From Megalonaias nervosa (taxonomy: Eukaryota > Mollusca > Bivalvia > Unionida > Unionidae): 64,000 bases of DNA. The stretch covers positions 1-64,000 of the forward strand of contig JAECUM010009300.1 of assembly GCA_016617855.1 (NCBI GenBank), written 5' to 3'. The notes beneath the pieces were generated by a model. The model searched no databases, had not been told where the DNA came from, and saw nothing but the letters and a program-made list of their open reading frames with translations. Below, piece after piece: positions 37,695-49,600 of this stretch; within the stretch, counting starts at the first letter, position 1, and the number at the start of each line of letters is the position of its first letter. The position numbers and the translations under genes are program-made.

Positions 37695-38042
37695 GTAGGA
37701 ATTCCCTACATGTGATTCATTTTTAATTGGAAAGTTCATCAAGATGTTTCAAGAAGATTTTCAATTCAAAAAGATAACATCTTATTTACGTCTTAAAATC
37801 ATGGACAAAAATTAGCTACTTAAATTGTTGTTCACAAATGACCATTAGCTTATAGTACAACCTACATTCATGGACTAAAGTTTATGCACACAGTATAGAT
37901 AAAACCAGCCATAGATTAAATGAGGTATGAAAAGTATTATTCAATCAAAATGCTGGTGGCTTAGACATGTTGGGTCTTTCAACTCGGCAACTGAGCAATG
38001 TCCAGTGAAATCCCCCCAAAGATTTGTAATTTTATTAAGGAG
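36391..38042. other. Intergenic, nothing recognised
   Basis: A C-run (37371-37379) and TG/TA repeats (37640-37691) only. Minus-strand ORFs at 37019 and 37147 overlap each other and show no family resemblance. Confidence 0.5.
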
Positions 38043-38840
38043 GTAAGGAAAAACTGCACGGGTGTTGCTCCTTGAAAAAGATGGTCTCACGTTTTATGAC
38101 TGCAGTAACCAAGCAAACATCTTAATTCAAATATCTTTCACAGACTTCATCTAAGAAGGCATACTACATTTATCAGGCCCAGGAACTAGCTATGTATCCT
38201 CCATGTCAGTTATTGTTGTCACTGAACAAGAAGTAATTATGCTGCTGTTTAATGTCAAAACACACAAAACAACAGGTCCAGACCAAATTCCTGGTAGATT
38301 ACAGTAAGAGGTTAGATAATTATGACCTGACCTCTTCAAAATCTCCATAGAAAGTACTAAGATCCCAGACAACTGGACAATCCTCTTAGTTACACCAATT
38401 TTCATGAAGGGATACTGTTCTACACCATCAGACTTTCAGCCAGTATCCTTATCTTTATCTTCAGCGGTAGTGGGACACTTGAACACATCATGCACAGTTA
38501 TATCATCTTACATTTCGAACCTTACAACATAAATTAGTGACTGCCAGCATAGATTCCGGAAGAGGAGGTCATGTGACAGACAATTTGTCATCCCCATATT
38601 GGACCTAGCCAAAGGCATAGATAAACACCAGCAGGACAACACCATCCTACTGGATGTTTCCAAGCCATTGACAGGGTACCCCATCAATGCCCTCGAAGAA
38701 GTTTCTATCTGTGATGTAACAACAGAGGTGGATTGAGATCTTTCTCTCCAGCTGTACACAAAAAGTTGTTGTAGATGGCAATAAGTCCACCAATGTACCA
38801 GTCATATCAGAGAAATGCAAGTTGGAAGATACTCTCTAAT
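38043..38840 (+). pseudogene. Non-LTR (LINE) reverse transcriptase remnant
   Basis: Plus-strand frames read, across frameshifts and stops, the standard order of a jockey/CR1-type reverse transcriptase: a KTHKTTGPDQIPGRLL block, a WTILLVTPIF-like block, PSDFQPVSL, CQHRFRKRRSCDRQ, ILLDVSKP (the catalytic-palm D with FDxV altered) and VVVDGNKS. The sequence stops before the YxDD region, so the element is both decayed and truncated. Minus-strand ORFs here are shadows. Confidence 0.85.
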
Positions 38841-39819
38841 GAACGACATCAGTGTACAAGCATTTAAGTACTGAACCCCATTGCAATATACTTCTCTGGT
38901 CACAAAATACTAAAAAGGGCAGTAAAATATAATGTCACTATGGATTATGATGACAAGGACTCATGTCTTGACTATCCAAATCAAATAATAGATAAATCTG
39001 AAACAAATCTGTTATCCAAGATGATATGCTATCGAAAAATTAATATAATCAATGCAGTCCTGGAAACAATGAATGACCAATATTAAATACACGAGATAGT
39101 AAAGAATGAACAATATTTTACAATAAATTAGATAATGTATGAGCAATATCACAGAGAGAACAAAGAATCAGCAACATTACACAAATGCACACATGGAATT
39201 TGACGAGGGAAGTCCGAGACCACATTGTACATCATCTTACCTAGGGATTATATGGAATTCAAACTTTAGTGGAGCACTAAAGTATGCGAGAATAATTGCA
39301 CACAAATTAAACATTTAAACAAATATGCATTAACATGGGGGATCTGAAAATTTTAAAAGAATTTCTAAACTTAAAGTAGAAAATATCTACTTCTATAATT
39401 GATTGTTGACACTATTTGTTCCTTTGTATTAGGGTTTATATATGCGATGTTAAAATGGATAAAATAACAATACACAAATACATAAATATAACTACAATCC
39501 TAACACATTTTTGCTAATGCTAACACTAATACTGACTAACAATACACACTGATACATGGATTTAAAAGAAGCTGATAAAATGATAAAGTGTGGACTAATA
39601 ACCAGCCTATGATCATATAAACATTTTACAGATTAAAATTTTCACGCTTAGTAATTTGCCAGTTCTCTTGGGGTGCTCATCAGACAACAGACCCCTGCCA
39701 ACATCCATGTAAGTTAAATAAATGTGTGTTGTATGGAAGAACGGAAGACTGGTCTGGTGTTATTGTTTTCTGTAAGAAAAGGTGTTTAGATGGGAGTACT
39801 TAAGCTTATTTTGCCATCT
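38841..39819. other. Intergenic, nothing recognised
   Basis: AT-rich sequence without a feature that I can support. Confidence 0.5.
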
Positions 39820-40500
39820 TGTAACCCCTAAAATCACCTCTTACTATTGCATTTTATTGAATGTGCGCCGCTGTATAAGTAACCTTGAATGTGCCAGTGT
39901 GTAGATAGTCTTGATGTATCACAGTGATATAATCCAGAATGTCCTTGAATGACTTGGTAATAATCCTAAAATAGTGATTTGGTTCAAAAGTCAATAAGCA
40001 CTTTGTAATTCAAATGAATTAATTAAAGAACTCCCATCACAGTATAAATGAACACAACTAAAACACTGATTTCACTAGACAGATGGTAAGATAAGGAGTT
40101 AATAATTCTGATGTAAGCAACATTTATACAAAAACCTAAAACACAATAGGAGAATCAGGATGTGAATCATTTTGACATATAATTCATAAGCAAGTTCGAT
40201 TCTAGAACATTCAGAATTTCTGAAAGAAACTAGACCTGGAATCAAACATAAGTAAGCAATCAATTTATAACTTGCACACAAGACCAAAAGCAAGTACACC
40301 TTCTAGAACCTGTTAAAGTCAAAAGGACATGTCAACATGTTTACATTATCTTAAAATACAATCTACTGTGAAGTCATGGACAAAAGTTAGCTGTGTAATG
40401 TTGTTAACAAAATGACCTGCACAACATACAATCATGGACAAAAGCTGAACACATAATATAGATACAAATAACAGTATAAAACACCAACAAGCTCTTATTA
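39820..40500 (-). repeat. LTR-family fragment
   Basis: Shares the cttgatgtatcacagtgat and ataatccagaatg blocks and following sequence with 23060-23580 and 62030-62640. Confidence 0.5.
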
Positions 40501-41159
40501 AACAAAACACAAGACCACTTTGCAAGTATGGAAAATAAACAACTTTTTATTCCTAAAGTACACCTTTACCACTGCATAAAAATAAAATGTTCCTATGTAC
40601 ATTTGCTACAGCTGAGGTAAATGTCATAATTGTTTTACTGCAAAATCAAAACGTGATCAAGGGACATTAAGATTACTGTTTTTATGCTAGCATGATTCCC
40701 TTGTTGTACTTTGACCATTTTCAAAATTTAAAAAAGGGAATGCAAAAAAGGAAAAGTAAATGAACTTAAAAGTATTTTATTGCTGCTACTTTGAGGAAGA
40801 GGATGGCAGGATTTTTATATTATATCTTATATATATTATCATATCTATATTGTGCGCTTAACTTTTGGTGCATGTCTGTAGATTCTATTTGAAATAGAGC
40901 CTTTAAGTAAACCGTTGACAAATTTTTAACTCAACCTATATAATGAGCCTATTTACGGGTTGGGTCGGTTTCTGAATGGATGATTGAGTATTGTGAAATA
41001 TGTCATGGGAAGATGTATTGTGAAACATGTCACGCAGCGATAAATTGCGACTTATGTTTGTAATGGAGTCATGACAGATGTATATAATAACTGCATTTAA
41101 CAATTAGGTCTTATTCCTATTTTCAAATATTGTTCTTATTTTAATATCAGTCTGCAGAT

Positions 41160-41578
41160 GTATTTAATGCTGTGTTTAGATTCAATTTGAGAGGAATCAT
41201 TTATTTAAATTATTTATTGGAATTATACTGTACTCATATGACTGTCTGGACTGAAGCAGCATTTTAGAACTATTGTGAATTCATTCAAAGACATTGTGGA
41301 TAATGCCATTGTGATACATCCAAGACTTCTGATACTTCAGCAAATTCAAGGATATTGGTACATTAGCACATTTAGGACCTGGCATTCATTCGGAATATTC
41401 TATTCTTTAGGACTTGGGATAGAATTTTCAGGATTATTTTGCATCCAGTTCACAATACTTTAAGTTCCCTTAAATTTTCGTTCTTTAACTTAGAAAATTA
41501 AATTATTTGACAATGTTTACAAAACATGTTGGTTTTGCTTCTTTCTCTTACTTAGTTTAAGACCATAGAGTCGTAACA
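41160..41578 (+). repeat. LTR-family 3' end
   Basis: Shares the terminal part of 9915-10807: ggacttgggatag, the aaaattaaattattt block, acaaaacatgttgg and the terminal GTAACA. The 5' part is not recognisable. Confidence 0.6.
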
Positions 41579-41999
41579 GGATTTACATTTTCTGCAGCAA
41601 GAACTTATGCATGCAAATATGCAAACAACAGTTTGTGTATAACTGCGACACCATCAGTATATAAGGCAATTTGAATTCTAAACTATTCGAACCCATGTGC
41701 TTTTTCTAATCACTTCATTAGTTAAAGTATGACAATGGATTGGGTTGATTGATTGTGAATCTAGGGTAATATGAAACCCATGGCAATTAGGTCTCCCATT
41801 TAAACGTAAGGAAGGACGATGAATCCTATTCCTAGGGGTTGATGTATCCCTTAGGGATAGATGGACTAGAGAGTACAGGTGGGCCTTTTTCTAAAGAATT
41901 ATGGTAACTTTGTTTCGTTAAAACGTAGTGCGACAAAAAATGTGTATCAGGCACCAAACACCAAACCACTATTAATTACACAGTCCTTAGTTATTTCTG

Positions 42000-42250
42000 C
42001 TAATCCCACAGGTGTAATTAGTGCTTAGCTTCCATGTTGTTTTCTCAGCATATGATAGGCTATACATGGCAGCCTGTATGATTGATTAAGGAAAAACATG
42101 TGAGGGCCCCAGGAAGTCCCACAGACCTGCGGGAAGCAACTAGAACGCTTTCTCAAATACTCACGTTGGCCTAGCTGTGACTCAGTACCACACGGAAAGA
42201 GTTGAGAGCGCGAGCGCACTAGACCATTCGGTCATATGGTGGCCGTGACT
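42000..42250 (-). mobile_element. tRNA-derived SINE, diverged
   Basis: Shares the catatgataggctatacatgg and gctttctcaaata blocks with the SINE at 52667-52931. The tRNA-like head is at the right (box A region in gcgcactagaccattcgg, reverse strand). It lies immediately left of the virus-like element. Confidence 0.7.
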
Positions 42251-42334
42251 TAGCCAATTTGTCAGAATGTTTGTTTTCAGATGACTTATTAAATTCTACA
42301 TGTCCCTTGAAGTATTTATTATTGCATTATTGCA

Positions 42335-42763
42335 ATGGCTCTGCTAACGCATGCTGATTTAGTTATGTATAATTGTATACTTTTTGCATCTACCATAGTT
42401 GCTTGAACAGTAACTATAATCGGAGTATTATCCGCCACATACATAATAGCACCACGAATAGGAATTGGTGTTGCAGTCATAACCATTGTTCCTGGTATTC
42501 TCAATATCATCGCAAAAATGCTATCCACGTGCGCGGCTGATAAAGTACACGAATATACAACATTGCTATCAGCGGCAACACAAGCACACGCCAAATTATC
42601 ATCGCTGATATTATCAGGGCTCAATGATGGAATGATATCAGATCAGGAATTCGCAGGAATGATTAAGGTTTACTATGAAGCAACTGGAAACCAACCCCTT
42701 GACTGTCAAGGATTAGAATCCCCAGGGGAAGACTTTGACAAAGACAGATATTTAGATCCCTGA
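42335..42763 (+). pseudogene. Small hydrophobic virus-element protein, one stop
   Basis: One frame runs from ATG 42335 to TGA 42761, about 142 codons, interrupted only by TGA at 42404. The N-terminal half is hydrophobic (two likely membrane stretches, around VTIIGVLSATYIIA and IGIGVAVITIVPGILNII). The C-terminal half is a charged helix region ending with LSSLILSGLNDGMISDQEF, resembling a ...LNDG.ISD.EF... motif I recall from uncharacterised proteins next to such elements. Function unknown, possibly a minor virion or membrane protein. It is the first gene of the plus-strand left cluster; the next ATG is 12 bases downstream. Confidence 0.55.
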
Positions 42764-42774
42764 TTTAAATAATA

Positions 42775-43215
42775 ATGTCGCAAGATCAATCATTGCGATT
42801 GCTAGAACAAATCGTCGCTAATACAACACTACCAACAATACAATGATATCAGCAATGTCAACTAAGCCTGAGTTTGATGTTAGCTTTCCAACGGCAATTC
42901 CAGCCAAGGATATAGCTCTAGCACAATTGCAAGTAAATTACAGCTGACCAAATATTAGAACAAAGTCAGTCCGTGGGTTGCAAACAAATAATTCATTGGT
43001 ATTTGCGTATAAAAATAAGTCTGATGGAACGCCAGACTGAAATGTTGTGGGCATATCTACAGGCAGTTATCAAATCGAACAGATCAACAATGAGTTCAGC
43101 ACAGAATCAAATCTCGCACAGGAAAAGTATCCAAGATAGCTATCACGTTTCATGAGCCAACTTTATCAACCGTGTTAGAAATATTTGCGCCAGATTATGC
43201 CATCTATATATATCA
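42775..43215 (+). pseudogene. Capsid-like structural protein, N-terminal part, broken
   Basis: After an ATG at 42775 the frame stops and continues from 42843 in another frame. There, FDVSFPTAIPAKDIALAQLQ, a YS.PNI stretch, ISTGSYQIEQINNEF and TFHEPTLSTVLEIF follow in order. This order (an '...ALV.LE.Y.S.PNI' strand, then 'P.GSYEI..IN.EI', then 'I....TL...L') is that of a structural-type protein I recall from adinto/Polinton-like elements. In-frame TGA codons at 42945 and 43038 sit at probable Trp or aromatic positions, and a frameshift lies near 43130. A capsid role is inference. Confidence 0.5.
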
Positions 43216-43254
43216 GTCGTAGATCCGAACTATGTTAGGATGGCCAAAAGTACA

Positions 43255-43910
43255 GTGACCAGCACCTCCAGCACCACCACACCCTCAACGATCTGACTAT
43301 TCATCAGATAAGCAAATATTCTTAAACCTTCCAGAGTATCGAAAAACTTTTCCATGGAAATATATGGCAAAAGCCAGTAGCATTATTATTGACAAGGGGA
43401 ACTCCAAGCCAGTGGATGTTGTGAGTGAATATTTTACTGCGACTGATGGTACAAGATTTCCTATATTATTATGAACATGTATATTCCTGTGATGATAATA
43501 CTGTAGAAAGACGCATGTCGACGAAGGTTATATTAAGTCATTTCCTAATGCCATTAGGCCTGAGCACCAGCAAGTAAGCAGCAAACTGCGACAGTCGTTT
43601 TCCAGTTACATACAAGAATATCTCAATGACGATCGAAAGCAACAAATTGTTTGCAATGATACAGCACCCAAACCAGATTGTATCCAACTTCAAGTTTATC
43701 CATCGGGTTATTATTGAAACAGTGATTGCTACTGGTAATAGCTTCGCCGAGATTTCACCTCCTTATTTAATGACAATTAAGCTCAGACACTATGCAATTA
43801 CAGAAGCAGAAGTACCAACATTAATATTACCACGATTGAACACCGATGAGTTGACAAAAACCGTCAGTGATATCTTTGATGAATATTTTCCAAAGATACT
43901 AGAATCATAG
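43255..43910 (+). pseudogene. Unrecognised virus-element coding remnant
   Basis: An open stretch ending at TGA 43474-43476 encodes PPAPPHPQRSDYSSD followed by YRKTFPWKYM and DVVSEYFTATDGTRF. After about 150 bases of broken frame a 94-codon ORF (43626-43910) reads MTIESNKLFAMIQHPNQIV and then FAEISPPYLMTI. Composition is coding-like and the strand matches the neighbours. It lies between the N- and C-terminal parts of the capsid-like protein, so either two genes alternate here or something was inserted. I do not recognise the family. Confidence 0.4.
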
Positions 43911-43942
43911 AGAAAATATCCCCTCTTCCAGGCATTCAAACC

Positions 43943-44259
43943 CATAACAATGATCCAGACGGTGGTGGTCGTCATGTATCACCAGGTGTGGTCCATATCA
44001 TATCAACAATCGCAGTCAATCTCGTGTGTGATGCTATTGATGGCAGCTCTCAAGTAATCTTGAAAGATCCAGGCAGGCACAACAAGGATATATCCTATAC
44101 TCATTTACTCCTGAAGTTCCACCTGGATATTTAATTGTGTCAGTACCTGTTAATCCAGTTTATCTGAGATGTCATAATCCGCTATTGTCACGGATATATT
44201 TCAGACTTACTGACCAGCACAGACACCTTCGTGATTTAAGAAATGAATTTTATCGGTAA
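43943..44259 (+). pseudogene. Capsid-like structural protein, C-terminal part
   Basis: Begins with HNDPDGGGRHVSPGVVHIIS and, after a frame change near 44070, continues YSFTPEVPPGYLIVSVPVNP and RIYFRLTDQHRHLRDLRNEF to TAA 44257. The 'F.P.VPPGY.I...P..PVYL' and 'V.L.DQ.G.L.(D/N)(F/L)RGE' pattern is the C-terminal half of the same family as 42775-43215. It ends short of the usual last strand. Probably one gene with the N-terminal part, separated by about 700 bp. Confidence 0.55.
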
Positions 44260-44427
44260 GTTTGTATGTGAGATCGTGAGACTAGTGCGTTTTGTCCCCT
44301 GACACTAATCAGTGACAATAGTCAGGGATAATAGACAGAGATTATCATTCGGTGTTACAACTTTCACTTTCACAATTCGATTGTTTACAATCATACATAC
44401 TTTTTTTCAACTGTCATGCAAGTGCAC

Positions 44428-44604
44428 TTACGGTCTTTTTGTTGCATATTCTTGAGACAACACTGATCTAATTTTCTCAATCGTCTGTTCTAGTGGATCG
44501 AATTGCCGGACGTTTGTATCATCACATATGTAAGCTAGTGTTTGTTTCATTGCCTGTTGGAAGAATTTAATAAACCTGTGTTCGGTTGCTGGTGTGTATC
44601 TTCT
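44428..44604 (-). pseudogene. Possible small minus-strand gene fragment
   Basis: An open minus-strand stretch of 58 codons encoding RRYTPATEHRFIKFFQQAMK and then FDPLEQTIEKIRSVL, ending at a TAA. It is polar-helical and looks like a conserved small protein, but no start codon is in frame and the family is not recognised. Confidence 0.3.
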
Positions 44605-45180
44605 TCAGATTTTCTTTCTTTCAGTATTTCAGAATCATTTGTCATTTTTTTTCCAGGATGAAGTTGATCGGAAAGTTGTATACCCATACCACAGGTGGAA
44701 GTTGGGTCATGTAATTATTGAATCGCAGAAATAATCGCATTAATATTTTTGTGATTCATTATATAATAAAGATATTACTTTATTACATGTTGTTTTAAGT
44801 AGCAAAAATAGACAGTATGAGCTGAGCAATTTGCCATTCCATGGGGTCCCTTCATGGGGTACCCTTCAATGAGGCTTATTCTTTCTGGCTGACAGTTCTT
44901 TGGTGTCTTTTTATGGCTGTCTTTAATGAGGCTGTGTATTTCTGGCTACCTCCACTTGTGGAGGGGCTCATCACTCTTACTATTTTTACAATGAGGCGGG
45001 GGCTCCTGTTTTTGCACCTCATGAAATCAACAGATTTATACTGATAGCTTTTAAATTTTTTGCACACCTCCCCAAAATCAAACCTGGCAAGTGCAAAATC
45101 AACACCCACCACGTTGTTTGACATGGCGGGGAGGTGTACTTTATCATTAAAATTTTTCTAAAGGCTGGAGCCCCCAATTA
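44605..45180. other. Left non-coding part of the element, nothing firm
   Basis: Mixed sequence with short ORFs on both strands (44841, 44876) that show no convincing family. The basic minus-strand ORF might be a virion core-type protein, but this is only a guess. Confidence 0.3.
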
Positions 45181-45300
45181 TTAAATGCGATTTATTGCAG
45201 CTGTCGACAAAACTGTCAGTCACGGGATTGGAACGCCAGTTTCCACACATTGAGAGTGAACAGCCAGATCACTAACCTCTTGGCCACGAAGCCTTCTTAC
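45180..45300 (-). mobile_element. tRNA-like SINE head inside the element
   Basis: On the minus strand, ggcttcgtggccaagaggtt (box A-type) and ggcgttccaatccc (box B-type) have normal spacing. Probably a SINE that inserted after the viral element. Confidence 0.5.
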
Positions 45301-45732
45301 TATTATATGTTTCAAAAATTATTATGAAATTACCAATATCTTGAAATCCGAAAAATAACATTTGGGGCGTGGCCTATTCCTTGTCAGGGACAAGCACTGC
45401 TACTATTATTCATAGACCCCCTGGTGTGTTAAACCAGGGCTTTGTCAAGGACCACCTGAAGCTTGCCCTCCCTGCCCTCCTGTTCCTCTTGTCCCTGGAT
45501 AAGGACAAGGACAAGGGTAACATTTTTAAGAATACTGCGGAAATTCAGGAACCCCATGATTGTGAGCTGCAGCTGTCATAGAATATTACGCAGTTGATAA
45601 CAGTGCCTTGTAACATGGATACAAGCAAGGCTACTGGATTGGTACTGTTTAATCTTTTGTAAGCTTTATTTCCCGGAGTTATCTCCCTTCACCTGGAGTG
45701 TTTCCCAGAGTGAGATTCTGAAACATTCTTGT
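45301..45732. other. No recognised feature
   Basis: A 70-codon plus-strand ORF (45369-45581) includes a lysine/aspartate repeat (DKDKDKG) from the tandem text ggacaaggacaagg. No family recognised. Confidence 0.3.
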
Positions 45733-46212
45733 TTATTTGTATTTCTTTGAAAATGATGATTCGGTTATATTACCTGCGACACATTGTTCCGAAGCCCGGT
45801 GAATATCGAAATGTTTGGCAGCTGAATATATCGATGGAAATTCTATTTCGTCGCCCGTCTGTGGATTTACAGATTTAACCGGTCTTGGATGATCATTATT
45901 ATTTCCAGTATTTCCTCGTGCAGAATTCTGAATCTGTGTAATACCCTGAATATTATTCAAAGAATTATCCTTGGATCTGAATCAATGTGATCCATCACAA
46001 AACCATCCCCGATCAGGCCAAAGTAACACTCATACACAAATCTGTGACAGAGATAACTTTTTCCCAACAGTGAATTTTAGATAACCGGTATTACTAACAG
46101 AACCGATCAGTCTTTTTAGTCGACAGTGCCTAATTACACCAGCACGCTATGCCTCATAATTCTTGATGATGGGATGCGCTACAAATTCATCAATGCTATT
46201 TCCTTGCTCCAT
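45733..46212 (-). pseudogene. NUMOD4-HNH-NUMOD1 endonuclease, broken
   Basis: Homing-type endonucleases of this architecture cut DNA through a His-Me-finger (HNH) core and bind it through NUMOD modules. From ATG 46212 (minus strand): FVAHPIIKNYEA then a stop, RAGVIRH, GSVSNTGYLKF (NUMOD4-like), HRFVYECYFGLIGDGFV, MDHIDSDPR (HNH core: D-H and the following N), NNIQGITQIQNS, then the NUMOD1 helix-turn-helix IEFPSIYSAAKHFDIHRAS near the end. There is an in-frame TAG near codon 21 and at least two frameshifts. It lies on the strand opposite to the polymerase and ahead of the cysteine-rich gene. Confidence 0.7.
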
Positions 46213-46315
46213 TTATACAGTATATATCACTTGTCTAAATTATTATTTTATTACTAGAAAATATGTGTAGGATGCTGATAGCCCGAAAATCTAGCGAGAT
46301 AGTCTCCAGCATCTT

Positions 46316-46570
46316 TTATCGGAGATTCATTACCATCATTTCTTTATCATAGTACCGTTTCAAAGCTCTGTATTTTCTGTCTCCACAGTCTACACACAAT
46401 TGCGTTTTCCCCCTGTCTCCCTTATTACATTTCAAACACGGCTTTGGTCCTAAACTATCTCGTCGCACAATCTGCAGGTGGTATGTACAGAAATCCGTTA
46501 CACAAGACTTATTACAAGGAGCTGTAGATCCAATCATCAACCACTTGCAACTATTCTTTGCTTGAATCAT
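46316..46570 (-). CDS. Intact 84-residue cysteine-rich (zinc-ribbon-like) protein
   Basis: ATG 46570 to stop 46316, uninterrupted. Cysteine/histidine pairs: CKW...C..SC....C.YH in the first half, then CLKC and C.DC in the second (PCLKCNKG, LCVDCGDR), which suggests two zinc sites. A basic, charged C-terminus follows (RKYRALKRYYDKE). I recall similar small proteins beside the same polymerase-helicase genes, but no function is known to me; nucleic-acid binding is a guess. It is divergent with the polymerase gene, with only 52 AT-rich bases between starts. It is the only complete gene in the element. Confidence 0.6.
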   Translation of the reverse strand: MIQAKNSCKWLMIGSTAPCNKSCVTDFCTYHLQIVRRDSLGPKPCLKCNKGDRGKTQLCVDCGDRKYRALKRYYDKEMMVMNLR

Positions 46571-46622
46571 CGGATATTATAAATTGAAGTTTAATTTAAA
46601 TATATCTTTGGCTTAATTATAG
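46571..46622. promoter_or_regulatory. Candidate divergent promoter region
   Basis: 52 bases, almost all A/T (aagtttaatttaaatatatc), between the divergent starts of the cysteine-rich gene and the polymerase gene. A TATA-like taaatata is present. A bidirectional promoter is inferred from layout only. Confidence 0.3.
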
Positions 46623-49600
46623 ATGGAGAAATTTACAACATTATCTGTGATCAAGCCCTCTAAAGCTACATTTGATCTTGACAGAATAATCCCTGAATTA
46701 CCGAGGCGAGCTCTGGTTGATGTTGGTCCTGAGTCGACGAATCAGACTCTAATCAATACTATCTGTAAATCCAAGAGAGAATTTCGCAACGATGACGCGG
46801 CTTATGTATGGTCAACATTCAGAATTAGGCAAGACGATAAACCCCAGATTGATGCTACAATGAATGGCCAGCGAGCAAGGAAAATCATTAATTATCTAAA
46901 CGAGCAAAGATACCTTTGTAGAATAGAATTCATCGCTGCTCTACTCCTGGCAATACCAGGGACTGTGTCAGGGGCAATGCCAGGAGTGGCAGACGCCGAC
47001 GACGTAACATGGATAATCCATGACGAACGTGACCCTGTTCGAGAATCACACTTCGCTGGGGATGTTGTCACGTTAAGTAAAAATTCCAAACCAGGGATGC
47101 TGACGGATATCGACAATACATATTATGAGCGATCATACCCTGTGACGGTAGTTGTTTATGCGATATATCCGCTGAATGATAAGCCTAGCGTTGATGATCT
47201 TCGACCGATGAGAGTTTCGATCGCTAGCGATCATCTGAATTGTGTAGCCGAAAGAGTCACAGAACATTTTACAAACGCGTTACGGGGAAATGGTCTAACA
47301 GATCTGAGACGTAAAAAGATAAATGAGTGGGCTGAATGTGTTAGACAAAATGGAGCTACGATCAGAGACGTTGCTGAGTTGGAAACGAAATTAAAATTTC
47401 CAAAAAGGGTGAAGACACTGACCGGCGAGATTTTATACGAATCAAAATATAAATCAAGGGGAGCTTCGATAGAGATCATTGATCATAACGCGCACACGTG
47501 GACGCCAGACGTAACATTATTTCCACAAACTCGAACTGTTAAATTTTATGACGGTGATATGTTCGATTTTATCAGAAATATCAGCAAGTGCGACCCTGTG
47601 TCCGTGTGGCTGTTTCAAAGTTCGGAGTATAGCTATTATGATCAGTTTGTGCGGCCTAATGGCGATCTTTATCGCACTGAATCTCTTCATTCAGAGATGA
47701 CAGAGATTGCGTTGAAATGCACGAACGATACTGATGTTATTAAGCGATTACTCGGTAATTGCATCACTGTTCCTTCAGTTGCTGCTCACCTTGTTCAGAA
47801 GGAAAATTCATGGAGGCCATCACGTTGGAATTTCTTGGAGATATACAACGCAGTTGTGTCGAATACGGACAAGGCGGATTGTGGAATACTGACTATGATT
47901 GTGGAGATGTTATCTCAGTTGATATGGCTGCATGGTACCCCAGAAGCTTTCTCGGAATGGGCGCGTAGTGCTATGTATTTTAAAAGATTTGGACATCCAA
48001 CATACGAGATGACATGGGTTGCGATAAATGGACCCTTGCCAGATTTCGACTTAAGTGGATTCGCATGTATTAAGTCATTCGAGTTTGCATTCTCACCGAT
48101 AGAATCGGAATGCCTCCATGCGGTTGTCACTGTTTGGTTTGGTCGTCATTTCAATAAATCCGGGAATGATGAATGTGCAAAACGTGGTCGGGTTCCAATA
48201 GTGTTATTGCGATACATGCTTGATGCAAAGATATTGATATCGCTAACTGTGAGTGAAGCAATAATAACTTATTGCGTACAAAAACAAGTCTGGCTACCAA
48301 AACCTGTTGGAAGCGATAGCTTGGCCCTTAACAGAGTCAAGGACAGCGTCAATGAAGTTGCACTTGCAAAAGAGCTGGGCAGAAAAATAATTGGGAAGTT
48401 TATACAAGGAGCATTATGTGATCATAAACGGCATTGCACAAGATTAATCGTCGACGATGCGGAGCTCGATTTCATAATTGCTGATACAACAAAGAAAAAT
48501 ATATTTGTACATCGAAACAATGTTAACCTATCAGATGGAACCAAACTAGGCACAACTGTAGCTTCATTGATGGTGACTCACCACAGTTTACTCATTTAAA
48601 ATCTTTGAGGTTAGATTATGTTTCGATAAACTTATTATCGATGATAAACATATTTCCTGAGGAAGCTGTTAGAGTCGCCACAGATTCATTTTATATCAGT
48701 GAAAAAAATGTAGGATTGCTAAATGAATTACAGATCGGCGTTGATGCACCATGGGGCGAGTGGAGAGTGAAAAAGTAAAGATACTCAGTTATTCTGAATC
48801 TGCTGATTATAAACCTGTTCAGATATATTACAAAAATAGTCAAATGTCACAAACATCATCAGTACCATCGGTATATGATCCTGTGGTTAGACATAAAACC
48901 GTTTATCTCAACGGACCGGCGGTTCTGGTAAAACAACACGCGCGATTGAATTATTTTGGAATCTTGATATGATTGTACTAACTTCGACTCATCGACTCGC
49001 CAGAGAGATGAAAGAAAGAGGGGTTAAATCTCATAGTTATCACAGTTTCTTTCGATGGAAGGGAGACGCGTGGACACTTGAACGAATGGCTGAGAAATAT
49101 ATTCCTAAGATCATTATCTGCGATGAGATATGCATAGAATCCGTGGACGTTTTAAAGATGTTTCTTGACTGGTTATTGACTCGGAATACTGCTGTTATCA
49201 TGTGTGATGATCATGGTCAACCACCACCTTTTGTCGGCTCATCTCCGCATGACTGGCTGCGAGAATTTATAGATTATTATGAGAAGATATTTGACGATCA
49301 CCGGGCACTTGATTCGACGCTGAGGGAGTTTAAGAAGTTAATCAGGCTGCAGCCAGATAAGATTCAATGGGAGATAATGCGTAAGGTAATTCCAGAAACA
49401 AAGAACGACGATTTTTGGAAATTGTGGAGGCCTGCTGATTTGATAGTTTCAAGTCGGAAGATAGTTCATGATTCACTTCAGCAGCAATTATTTTTGTTAC
49501 ATAACGAAAAATGTTCAAATCTACCTGTTCCATTGTGTTATCGCCAAGCAGGTACACGTAAACAAAATATTTATGTTGAGATTCCTGGGGCCAATGGGAA

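Noticed and set aside
38190..38759. Minus-strand ORFs at 38190 and 38508
   Set aside because: Shadows of the plus-strand reverse transcriptase remnant.
47759..47968. Separate small gene inside the polymerase ORF
   Set aside because: It carries polymerase motif A and is the displaced frame of the same gene.
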